Below, piece by piece: positions 1 to 5,772 of a stretch of 8,002 nucleotides of DNA; within the stretch, counting starts at the first letter, position 1, and the number at the start of each line of letters is the position of its first letter. The DNA is from Clostridiales bacterium. GTDB lineage: Bacteria > Bacillota_A > Clostridia > Oscillospirales > Acutalibacteraceae. Where the stretch lies: assembly GCA_009774735.1 (NCBI GenBank), contig VSOH01000064.1, positions 1 through 8,002 on the forward strand. The letters are read 5' to 3'. The position numbers and the translations under genes were made by a program. Below the pieces are notes generated by a model. It was not told where the DNA came from. It saw only the letters and a list, made by a program, of their open reading frames with translations, and ran no database searches.

Positions 1-619
1 ATATACCTCTCATTGTAATATTGCTGTTGATTTTAGGAAGCAAGGTTACAAATACAGGTACAAGTGACGGAATCCATGTTCCGAAAAGCTCAAAGAATTT
101 TGTTGTAGTAATAAGGTTATCACGTTCTGCGGTATTTGGGGTAATGTTGTAAATCATAAGACCCCAGGCACCGAAGTAACTCATACCAAGACCATATATG
201 ACAATCGCAACAGTTGCCCAGATAACTTTTTGTGTTGAGTTAATATCCGGTGCTGAGAACATCATATATCCGCCTATTACCCAAAGCGGAAGCGGTAAAA
301 TAAAGAAGGGCTTGATACGACCCCATCTTGTTCGTGTTCGGTCAATGATAAGACCTGAAATCGTGTCATCAAGAGCATCATAGATTGATGCAAAGAGATT
401 GATGTTAGCATAAGCAGTTGTGTTCAGCTTAAGGAACTGAATCATAAAAAATTCCTTAAATGCATCAACAAACTGAGTTAAATTCTTTTGACCAAAGTTA
501 ACCAGAACATATGCAGCAATTTCTTTTGGTGTAAGATAGCGCTTGTGAGTGTAGGCAAGCTTATCCAACTCGTCCATCTCTGCCTGAGTTAAATCTTCGG
601 TAATAATTTCTTCTGCCAA
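1..619 (-). CDS. GPH-family (MelB-like) sugar:cation symporter, N-terminal part, cut by window edge
   Basis: About 206 residues are visible; the family usually has 450-500, so the C-terminal 55-60% lies left of the window. These inner-membrane MFS-type carriers import glycosides, pentosides or hexuronides with H+ or Na+. The protein shows the family signature around residues 81-104: an Asp-rich 'YDALDD' helix end, then DRTRTRWGRIKP, the cytoplasmic loop between helices 2 and 3. It also has an AERDNL motif near 164-169, matching the second cytoplasmic loop. Hydrophobic stretches follow near 105-122, 132-157 and 181-195. A soluble, acidic N-terminus of about 30 residues precedes the first helix. 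The start is TTG at 619-617: the frame has no upstream ATG or GTG before a stop, and a GAGGG Shine-Dalgarno lies 7 nt ahead. An internal ATG at codon 15 lacks such a site. The substrate cannot be told from the sequence; no glycosidase is visible nearby. Confidence 0.88.
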   Translation of the reverse strand, partial: MAEEIITEDLTQAEMDELDKLAYTHKRYLTPKEIAAYVLVNFGQKNLTQFVDAFKEFFMIQFLKLNTTAYANINLFASIYDALDDTISGLIIDRTRTRWGRIKPFFILPLPLWVIGGYMMFSAPDINSTQKVIWATVAIVIYGLGMSYFGAWGLMIYNITPNTAERDNLITTTKFFELFGTWIPSLVPVFVTLLPKINSNITMRGI

Positions 620-626
620 AATTATT

Positions 627-631
627 CCCTC
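627..631 (-). promoter_or_regulatory. Ribosome binding site that fixes the TTG start of the GPH transporter
   Basis: On the minus strand this reads GAGGG, 7 nt before the TTG at 619. It decides the start, because an ATG overlapping it (GAAATGAGGG) opens a frame that meets TAA after two more codons. Confidence 0.7.
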
Positions 632-638
632 ATTTCCT

Positions 639-655
639 TCCGGATACTGCCCGGA
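639..655 (-). repeat. Small inverted repeat in the transporter leader
   Basis: The arms TCCGG (639-643) and CCGGA (651-655) are separated by 7 nt. The element lies between the proposed promoter and the ribosome binding site of the transporter, so it would be in the mRNA leader. It is GC-rich in an AT-rich spacer. It could be a weak leader hairpin or an operator; the arms are only 5 bp, so chance is possible. Confidence 0.3.
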
Positions 656-672
656 TTATTAATAACAGTAAT

Positions 673-701
673 ATACTATCATATAAAAGATATTAAATCA
701 A
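673..701 (-). promoter_or_regulatory. Candidate sigma-A promoter for the GPH transporter
   Basis: Read on the minus strand: TTGATT (-35, at 701-696), a 17-bp spacer, then TAGTAT (-10, at 678-673) with a TGn extended -10 element just before it. Each hexamer matches consensus at 4 of 6 positions. Transcription would start near 666, giving a leader of roughly 45 nt before the TTG start. Confidence 0.45.
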
Positions 702-747
702 TACTTTTTTCTCTATCCTCAATATTAAATTATCTTTCACTTTTGTA

Positions 748-776
748 TTGACAATTTGTCGAATAAATTATAAAAT
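748..776 (+). promoter_or_regulatory. Sigma-A promoter of the zinc-ribbon membrane protein gene
   Basis: A perfect TTGACA at 748-753, a 17-bp spacer and TAAAAT at 771-776 (5 of 6 matches to TATAAT). Transcription should start near 783. The -35 sits inside an odd-centred palindrome, GACAA-T-TTGTC, at 750-760, which could be a repressor site. The ribosome binding site AAGGGG follows at 801-806, 9 nt before the ATG. Confidence 0.75.
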
Positions 777-815
777 AGCTAAGTAAGTAAATCATATTGA
801 AAGGGGTACGTATCA

Positions 816-1727
816 ATGGCAAGTACCTGTCCTAATTGCGGCAAAAAGCTTCATTTATGGGATGTTAAGGCAGAATGCTCAGGCTGCGGAGTTTCTATTC
901 CTAATTATAATTGGGAAGCAAGGCTTGAGGAGGATAATATTAAGGCTGAAAAACAATTTGCTGTATTTAATAGATCTTTAAGCAGAATTGCTTATTCAAT
1001 TTACGGAACAAAGCTTCGTATAGCAAGACTTATTTTAACCTTTCTTCCTGCAATCGGATTTATTCTTCCGTGGGCAACACTTAAGAGCGATGCTGAGAGT
1101 TTTGATTTAAGCATTATTTCTTTTAGCGGAAATAAATCACTGATTGATTTTTTCAAAAGCTTTTTCGGTGATACCGGTTTGTATTTTACCAATATGAAAT
1201 TTGAAGAATACAGCGGGGCATTGACACTTTCTTTTGCAGGTTATATTTTATTTGTGCTTAGTGCACTTTTAATTGTTATTGCATTTTTCTTAAACATAAT
1301 TATGTGCAAGAAACCTAAGACAAAGTCAACTGTTGTATTTGATGTTTTATCTATTGCTGCATCAGTGGCAAGCGTTGTATGTTTTGTTATGAGCGGCTCT
1401 CTTGCAACTGAGGCTGTTGCGTTCAATTTTGGCGATTTTGCTGTTCTTAATGGTTTTGCTTCAATCAGTTGGGGTTATTTTGTTGCACTTGTTTTATTAC
1501 TTATTGCAACCGGAATCAATATTGCTGTTGCAAAGGCACCTGCTAAAAATGATGAAATGCTTGAAGAAGAAAGACTTGCACGTGTTAAGGCAAAGGAAGA
1601 GGAAGAACGTAAAAAAGAAATTGAGCGTGAAAAGGCAAGAATTGAAGCTGAGAAGAAGCAGGCAGAAGAAAATGAAAGACTTGTTGAAGAGGCAAAGGCG
1701 AAGCTTGCTAAAAGTAAAAAGAAATAA
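816..1727 (+). CDS. Uncharacterised zinc-ribbon, four-helix membrane protein with charged coiled-coil tail
   Basis: This 303-residue protein opens with a zinc ribbon: CPNC at residues 5-8 and CSGC at 21-24, a four-cysteine metal site. A polar linker leads to four hydrophobic helices near 70-89, 138-163, 173-193 and 216-239. Helices 1 and 2 are separated by a loop of about 48 residues that could lie outside the cell. The last 60 residues (about 244-303) are almost all Glu, Lys, Arg and Ala with heptad-like spacing, a likely cytoplasmic coiled coil ending in SKKK. With both ends inside, the even helix number fits. I recall similar clostridial proteins annotated only as zinc-ribbon domain-containing, with no known function. 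The ATG at 816 is supported by AAGGGG 9 nt upstream. It has its own promoter and is closed by a hairpin terminator, so it is probably monocistronic. The function is unknown; a membrane-anchored sensing or scaffolding role is a guess. Confidence 0.85.
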   Translation: MASTCPNCGKKLHLWDVKAECSGCGVSIPNYNWEARLEEDNIKAEKQFAVFNRSLSRIAYSIYGTKLRIARLILTFLPAIGFILPWATLKSDAESFDLSIISFSGNKSLIDFFKSFFGDTGLYFTNMKFEEYSGALTLSFAGYILFVLSALLIVIAFFLNIIMCKKPKTKSTVVFDVLSIAASVASVVCFVMSGSLATEAVAFNFGDFAVLNGFASISWGYFVALVLLLIATGINIAVAKAPAKNDEMLEEERLARVKAKEEEERKKEIEREKARIEAEKKQAEENERLVEEAKAKLAKSKKK

Positions 1728-1747
1728 GTTTGAATTCTATACAAATT

Positions 1748-1772
1748 AAGGAGTGGTAACACACTCCTTTTT
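1748..1772 (+). terminator. Rho-independent terminator after the zinc-ribbon gene
   Basis: An 8-bp perfect stem, AAGGAGTG (1748-1755) with CACTCCTT (1762-1769), has a 6-nt loop and runs into TTTTTC. It starts 20 bp after the stop codon. The next promoter's -35 begins 2 bp beyond it, so the two genes are transcribed separately. Confidence 0.8.
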
Positions 1773-1773
1773 C

Positions 1774-1802
1774 TTGACCTGTTTTGCAGTATTTGTTATA
1801 AT
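1774..1802 (+). promoter_or_regulatory. Strong sigma-A promoter of the small two-helix membrane protein gene
   Basis: TTGACC (1774-1779), a 17-bp spacer and a perfect TATAAT (1797-1802). A TG one base before the -10 (TGTTATAAT) makes it an extended -10 promoter. The predicted start point near 1809 falls next to the ribosome binding site, so the leader would be only about 13 nt. Confidence 0.82.
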
Positions 1803-1809
1803 ATAAAAC

Positions 1810-1813
1810 GGAG
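1810..1813 (+). promoter_or_regulatory. Ribosome binding site deciding the start of the two-helix protein
   Basis: GGAG here is 8 nt before the ATG at 1822. The in-frame GTG at 1813 overlaps it and the ATG at 1816 is only 2 nt away, so neither can use it well. The ATG at 1822 is preferred. Confidence 0.65.
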
Positions 1814-1821
1814 TGATGATT

Positions 1822-2376
1822 ATGAATGATAAAAAGAAAAACAGTTTAACAAAAACCCAGAGAAATGTGATAATAACTTTTGCGGTTATCATTGCTGTTG
1901 CAATAACGGGTTTAATTGTTTTTAAAACAAATCAGATATATTTTACAACAAAGCTTATGTATGCTTTTATGCCGCAGTCATATGTGGCTGAGCTTGACGA
2001 GGGAAATATAGAATTTTTTGTTGAGTATAATAAAGACTATAGTGCCAAGGAAAGTAATAATGATCCTATGCAGGCTTTCAGATATTATTATTTTGACGAA
2101 AACGGTGAACGTGTTGATTTAGGTATTGACGGCGGTTATGATGAAGAAGGCAATGGTGAAAAGTCACCGCTTTCCGTTCCGTTTATGTTTTTAATGGGGC
2201 AAAGGATAGGTACTTTCAAAGCGATAATGTCCAAAGTAATGCTTGCTCTTGCAGCAATTATAGTAGTTGCTTTGATTGTTGTTTGGTTTATCGTATGGTC
2301 AAGAAATGAAGATAAACAAAAGCTTGAAAAATATGGCGATAAAACAAAGAATAAAAATAAAAAATCAAAAAAATAA
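1822..2376 (+). CDS. Uncharacterised small membrane protein with two helices and a lysine-rich tail
   Basis: With the ATG at 1822 the product is 184 residues; an in-frame GTG start at 1813 would add three. A short basic N-terminus leads to a hydrophobic helix at about 15-35. A polar, acidic middle domain of roughly 100 residues follows (about 37-136, rich in Tyr, Asp, Glu and Asn). A second helix lies at about 137-160, and a strongly basic tail ends in KNKNKKSKK. The positive residues at both ends predict both termini inside and the acidic domain outside the cell. I see no catalytic motif and do not recognise the family. It has its own strong promoter but lies directly downstream of another unknown membrane protein with a similar Lys-rich C-terminus (SKKK), so the two may act in the same process; that is an inference from position and composition only. 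Confidence 0.8.
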   Translation: MNDKKKNSLTKTQRNVIITFAVIIAVAITGLIVFKTNQIYFTTKLMYAFMPQSYVAELDEGNIEFFVEYNKDYSAKESNNDPMQAFRYYYFDENGERVDLGIDGGYDEEGNGEKSPLSVPFMFLMGQRIGTFKAIMSKVMLALAAIIVVALIVVWFIVWSRNEDKQKLEKYGDKTKNKNKKSKK

Positions 2377-2382
2377 ATTAAT

Positions 2383-2405
2383 AGACCAAGCAAAATGCTT
2401 GGTCT
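2383..2405 (+). terminator. Hairpin terminator after the two-helix protein gene, weak U tract
   Basis: A perfect 9-bp stem, AGACCAAGC (2383-2391) with GCTTGGTCT (2397-2405), has a 5-nt loop. It is followed by only TTTATG, so termination may be partial. No clear promoter lies between it and the flavoenzyme gene at 2437, which may depend on read-through. Confidence 0.65.
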
Positions 2406-2436
2406 TTATGTTATGATTTGAATTTAAGGAGTATTT

Positions 2437-4509
2437 ATGGAGTACGAAAAGCTTTTTTCCCCAATGAAAATAGGTAATGTTGAAATTAAAAACAGAATAG
2501 TCATGGCGCCTATGTGTATGGGCTTTGGTCAGTACAACGGCTGTGCTACGGAAACGATGATGAATTATTATGAGGAGCGTGCTCGGGGCGGAGTAGGTTT
2601 GATTATTACCGAAATCACAAGAATTAATGATATCACCGGTGCTTCTTCATATGGTCAGCTTGGTATGAGTCATGATTATCAGATTTCATCACTTAAAGAG
2701 ATGGCTGACAGAATACATAAGCACGGTTGTAAAATAATGGTTGAACTGCATCATCCGGGCAGACAGAATTTGGGGCTTATGATCGGTACGGTTCCGATTT
2801 GTATTGCCGGTGAAAAACTCCTTGGAAATAATGCTTATACAAAGCTGCTTACAGGTGCTGTTATTCCTCCGGGTAAAAAACTTCAGGATAAAGATATTGT
2901 GCCAAGAGTTGTTGCTCCGAGTAAATGTGAAAAAAGCAAAATGAGCGATAGTGTTAACAGAGCACTGTCACATAGGGGTATAAAAAGACTTATTGCTCAG
3001 TTTATTGAAGGTGCAGTCAGAGTTCAGAAAGCAGGCTGCGACGGTGTTGAGCTTCATGCATCACACGGGTATCTTATTCAGCAGTTTTTATCGCCGAATA
3101 CGAATAAACGCACCGATGAATATGGTGGAAGTCTTGAGAACAGAATGAGATTTCTGACTGAGATTATTGACGGTATCAGAAGAAATTGCGGAAAATCTTT
3201 CCCTATAGTCGTGCGCCTGACCGTTGATGAAATGTATGACCGAATCGGTAAGCCGAACAAAGGTTACGGTCTTGACGAAGGGCTGAAAATGGCAAAAATC
3301 CTAAGTGAAAAGGGGATTGATGCAATTGATGTTTCTTCTGCCGCTTATGATACATTCAATTACTGGCTTGAGCCGACAACCTATGAATGCGGTTGGAGAA
3401 AAAATCTTGCAGAGGAAGTAAAAAAGATAGTTGATATTCCTGTAATAGCAGCCAATCTTATACGATCACCAAAGCAGGCTGAGGAGCAAATAAATGCAGG
3501 TATTCAGGATTTTGCTGCACTCGGTCGTCCGCTTATTGCAGACCCTCATTGGGTGAATAAGGTTCAATCAGGTAATGAAGATAAAATCAGCCGTTGTGTG
3601 TGCTGTTTGTACTGTTTTGAAAGTATGATGGAAAATGCCTATAAATACAGTCATGGTCACTGCTCTGTCAATCCGTTTGTGGGCAGAGAAAGTGTTAAAC
3701 TTAACCCAAACGGCAGAGGAAGAAAGGTTGTTATTGTAGGTGCCGGACCTGCGGGCTTAATGTGTGCTGATATTCTTGCCGACAGAGGTTTTGATGTCAC
3801 TGTTATTGAAAAGGAAAGTATTGTAGGCGGTCAGCTTAATCTTGCTGATAAGCCGCCGCATAAAGAAAAAATGGCTTGGGTATGTACGGATTTATATTCA
3901 AAAGCTAAAGATAAAAATATTGAATTTATGTTTGATACTGCTGCAGATAAAGAATTAATTGACAGCCTAAAGCCTTATGCAGTTGTAACCGCAACAGGCG
4001 GAAATGCTGTATTCCCCAAAGCATTTTGCGGAGATAATGTTTCAACAGTCACTGAAATTCTTAACGGTTCTGTTAAACTTGAAAATAAAAAGGTTGCTGT
4101 TATCGGTTCGGGTATGACAGGTCTTGAAACAAGTGAGCTTTTGGTATCACAGGGAAACAAGGTTACTGTTGTTGAAATGGCTGAGTCAATAGCTCCGGGA
4201 GCATGGTTTCAGAGCGTTGATGATGCAATATCAGTGCTGAATAAAGCAGGAACAGAGTTTTTAACAGGGCACAAACTTATCAGCATTAATGATAACGGTA
4301 TTTATCTTGAGTCTGTCCAAAGCGGAAAAAGGTCAAATGTTGAAGCAGATTATGTAGTATTATCTATGGGTGTCCGACCTGATAATGATTTGTTTAATTC
4401 AATAAAGGGTAGTTCAGACTATAAGGTTTATAATATAGGTGACAGTAATAAAATCGGCAGAATTGCAAACGCAACAGAGGCAGCGTATCAGCTTGCAGTC
4501 AGTTTATAA
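2437..4509 (+). CDS. Old-yellow-enzyme / 2,4-dienoyl-CoA reductase type FMN, 4Fe-4S, FAD oxidoreductase
   Basis: This 690-residue enzyme has the domain order of FadH-type 2,4-dienoyl-CoA reductases, enoate reductases and the bile-acid enzymes BaiCD/BaiH. Residues 1-375 form a TIM-barrel FMN domain. It includes HASHGYLIQQFLSP at 207-220, with Tyr212 matching the catalytic Tyr of FadH by motif alignment, then NKRTDEYGGSLENRMRF. A cysteine cluster at 387, 390, 393 and 409 is the expected 4Fe-4S site. From about 430 there is an FAD domain with GAGPAG (435-440), a second Rossmann motif GSGMTGLE (557-564) for NAD(P)H, and a closing NIGD (666-669). Such enzymes pass electrons from NAD(P)H through FAD and Fe-S to FMN, which reduces an activated C=C bond; they act in the cytoplasm. 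About 40 extra residues lie between HHPGRQ (105-110) and VAPS (159-162). The substrate is not determined. The ATG is supported by AAGGAG 5 nt upstream. An FRG-domain gene follows after 15 bp. Confidence 0.93.
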   Translation: MEYEKLFSPMKIGNVEIKNRIVMAPMCMGFGQYNGCATETMMNYYEERARGGVGLIITEITRINDITGASSYGQLGMSHDYQISSLKEMADRIHKHGCKIMVELHHPGRQNLGLMIGTVPICIAGEKLLGNNAYTKLLTGAVIPPGKKLQDKDIVPRVVAPSKCEKSKMSDSVNRALSHRGIKRLIAQFIEGAVRVQKAGCDGVELHASHGYLIQQFLSPNTNKRTDEYGGSLENRMRFLTEIIDGIRRNCGKSFPIVVRLTVDEMYDRIGKPNKGYGLDEGLKMAKILSEKGIDAIDVSSAAYDTFNYWLEPTTYECGWRKNLAEEVKKIVDIPVIAANLIRSPKQAEEQINAGIQDFAALGRPLIADPHWVNKVQSGNEDKISRCVCCLYCFESMMENAYKYSHGHCSVNPFVGRESVKLNPNGRGRKVVIVGAGPAGLMCADILADRGFDVTVIEKESIVGGQLNLADKPPHKEKMAWVCTDLYSKAKDKNIEFMFDTAADKELIDSLKPYAVVTATGGNAVFPKAFCGDNVSTVTEILNGSVKLENKKVAVIGSGMTGLETSELLVSQGNKVTVVEMAESIAPGAWFQSVDDAISVLNKAGTEFLTGHKLISINDNGIYLESVQSGKRSNVEADYVVLSMGVRPDNDLFNSIKGSSDYKVYNIGDSNKIGRIANATEAAYQLAVSL

Positions 4510-4524
4510 TACGAGGGTGTAAAT

Positions 4525-5484
4525 ATGTTTTCGGCACGTGAACATTTTAAAGAAAAATTAAACAAGATAAATAAAAAAATCAATTCAGGGCTGGATTTTG
4601 ATTTCACTGCAGTGAGTAAGAGAATTGAAACACTTGATGATTTTAATAACGTAATTATGGCTGATTTTTTTAGCGGTAAGCAGCTTTTTTACAGGGGTGA
4701 AAGAATTAATGACCCTAACAGAAATCTTTTGCCTACTATGCTAAGAAATCCTGACAGGCTTTTTTCGGGCAATGATTTGGGTGTTATTCATATTGACGGC
4801 AATTACGTTTATAATTACTATGCGTCATTAGGAAACTTTGTCAGTGTTTTCAATAAAACAATGGGTTTGGCTGACGCTGACAATCTCTATGAAATTTGTG
4901 CATTTGCACAGCATTATTATCATTTCTCACCCCTCATTGATTTTACGAAAAGTGTTTATCCTTCTCTTTCGTTTGCTCTTAAAAATCGTGATGCATATGA
5001 CGATGACATTGTTTTATATGTGCTTGAATTGAAGAATGACAAGGATTATACAACTGATATAAATATAGCTAATGAATGGCTGAAATCACTTGATATTTAT
5101 GTGAGCTGTTTTGATGAAGATGTTGTTAAAAGAACAGTAAAAGAGGTTATTGAAAATAAGGAACTTCGTATGACAGAAGATTTCAGGCAGCATCTTGAAA
5201 GACTTAATACACGTCCTTTACCGAAAGCAAAGCTGATTGATATTCCATCAAATACAAGGATGAAATTTCAGCAGGGTGTATTTTTAATGCTGACGGATTT
5301 TCAGTTGTTTAATGTTAAGTATTTTACTAAAAATTTACGTGAACAGTTCTCAATAACAAAATTTATTATTAATAAAGATATTTGTCCGCAGATACTGCAA
5401 ATAATTGAATGTGATGCTCCATGGTATAATTATAAATACTTGACCGATGTGGAAGCCGCATTCAAAATAGCAGTTGAGGAATGA
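4525..5484 (+). CDS. FRG-domain protein
   Basis: This 319-residue soluble protein carries the FRG domain hallmarks in order. An aromatic-Arg-Gly motif, FYRGE, lies at 55-59, then LLPTMLRNP at 68-76. The core AFAQHYYHFSPLIDFT at 126-141 corresponds to the family's 'QHYG-P-T-LLDWT' block, followed by YPSLSFAL. A late RMKFQQGVFLM at 245-255 matches the conserved 'Q-G-F' strand. The FRG domain is named for these Phe/Arg/Gly residues; its biochemical activity is not settled, and it occurs in phage, accessory and defence-linked genes. No second domain, signal peptide or membrane segment is evident; the first 35 residues are Lys-rich and helical. The ATG follows GAGGG by 7 nt. Only 15 bp separate it from the flavoenzyme stop codon, so the two are very likely co-transcribed. 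A strong hairpin after the stop closes the unit. The family call is fairly sure; the function is unknown. Confidence 0.82.
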   Translation: MFSAREHFKEKLNKINKKINSGLDFDFTAVSKRIETLDDFNNVIMADFFSGKQLFYRGERINDPNRNLLPTMLRNPDRLFSGNDLGVIHIDGNYVYNYYASLGNFVSVFNKTMGLADADNLYEICAFAQHYYHFSPLIDFTKSVYPSLSFALKNRDAYDDDIVLYVLELKNDKDYTTDINIANEWLKSLDIYVSCFDEDVVKRTVKEVIENKELRMTEDFRQHLERLNTRPLPKAKLIDIPSNTRMKFQQGVFLMLTDFQLFNVKYFTKNLREQFSITKFIINKDICPQILQIIECDAPWYNYKYLTDVEAAFKIAVEE

Positions 5485-5508
5485 TTTTTACTTGATATTA
5501 TCTTATAA

Positions 5509-5538
5509 AAATAAGCTCACCAAGCGGTGAGCTTATTT
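5509..5538. terminator. Bidirectional terminator between the FRG gene and copA
   Basis: A perfect 13-bp inverted repeat: AAATAAGCTCACC (5509-5521) and GGTGAGCTTATTT (5526-5538), with a 4-nt loop. The GC core is 7 bp. On the plus strand the tail is TTATTTCAG and it would end the flavoenzyme-FRG transcript, 25 bp after the stop. On the minus strand the tail is TTATTTTTATAAG, a better U tract, and it could end the copA transcript after a 3' region of about 235 nt. No closer terminator for copA is visible. Confidence 0.82.
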
Positions 5539-5772
5539 CAGTTTGTCGAAAAGGCACGTTTTCTAAATGTAAAAATGTGCAACATAATTTCTGCAAGGCA
5601 AAAAATCCAAAAGTCTGTAACTGCCCTTCGGTGCTGCATAAAACGGGTACATTCTTCTTCCCCTCAAATGCTGCAAAGAGCAATACCGAAAAACAGCAGT
5701 ATTAAATTTTCCGTTATTTATAATTCACTTATCAAGAAAAACCATATGCGTGATTTGTGTTTTATATTTGTT
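5539..5772. other. Non-coding spacer between the shared terminator and the copA stop
   Basis: About 234 bp with no supported gene. Both frames that stay open here (minus 5498-5683, plus 5527-5796) run through the terminator hairpin and lack a credible start or ribosome binding site. The stretch contains a C-TTCG-G loop near 5637-5642, flanked by short imperfect complementarity, and two copies of TGCTGCA (about 5633 and 5670). It would be the 3' untranslated part of copA mRNA, or could be an intergenic repeat or small RNA. Nothing firm can be said. Confidence 0.4.

Noticed and set aside
1402..1749. Plus-strand frame inside the zinc-ribbon gene, rich in Leu, Lys and Arg
   Set aside because: It is a frame shadow of the helix and Glu/Lys repeat codons of the real gene and has no start signal of its own.
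816..5484. Whole plus-strand block as a defence island because of the FRG gene
   Set aside because: No nuclease, helicase, NTPase, reverse transcriptase, toxin pair or mobile element is present; one FRG domain is not enough.
5498..5683. Minus-strand open frame of 61 codons, Cys/Phe-rich
   Set aside because: It starts on TTG without a ribosome binding site, and its last third is a translation of the terminator hairpin.
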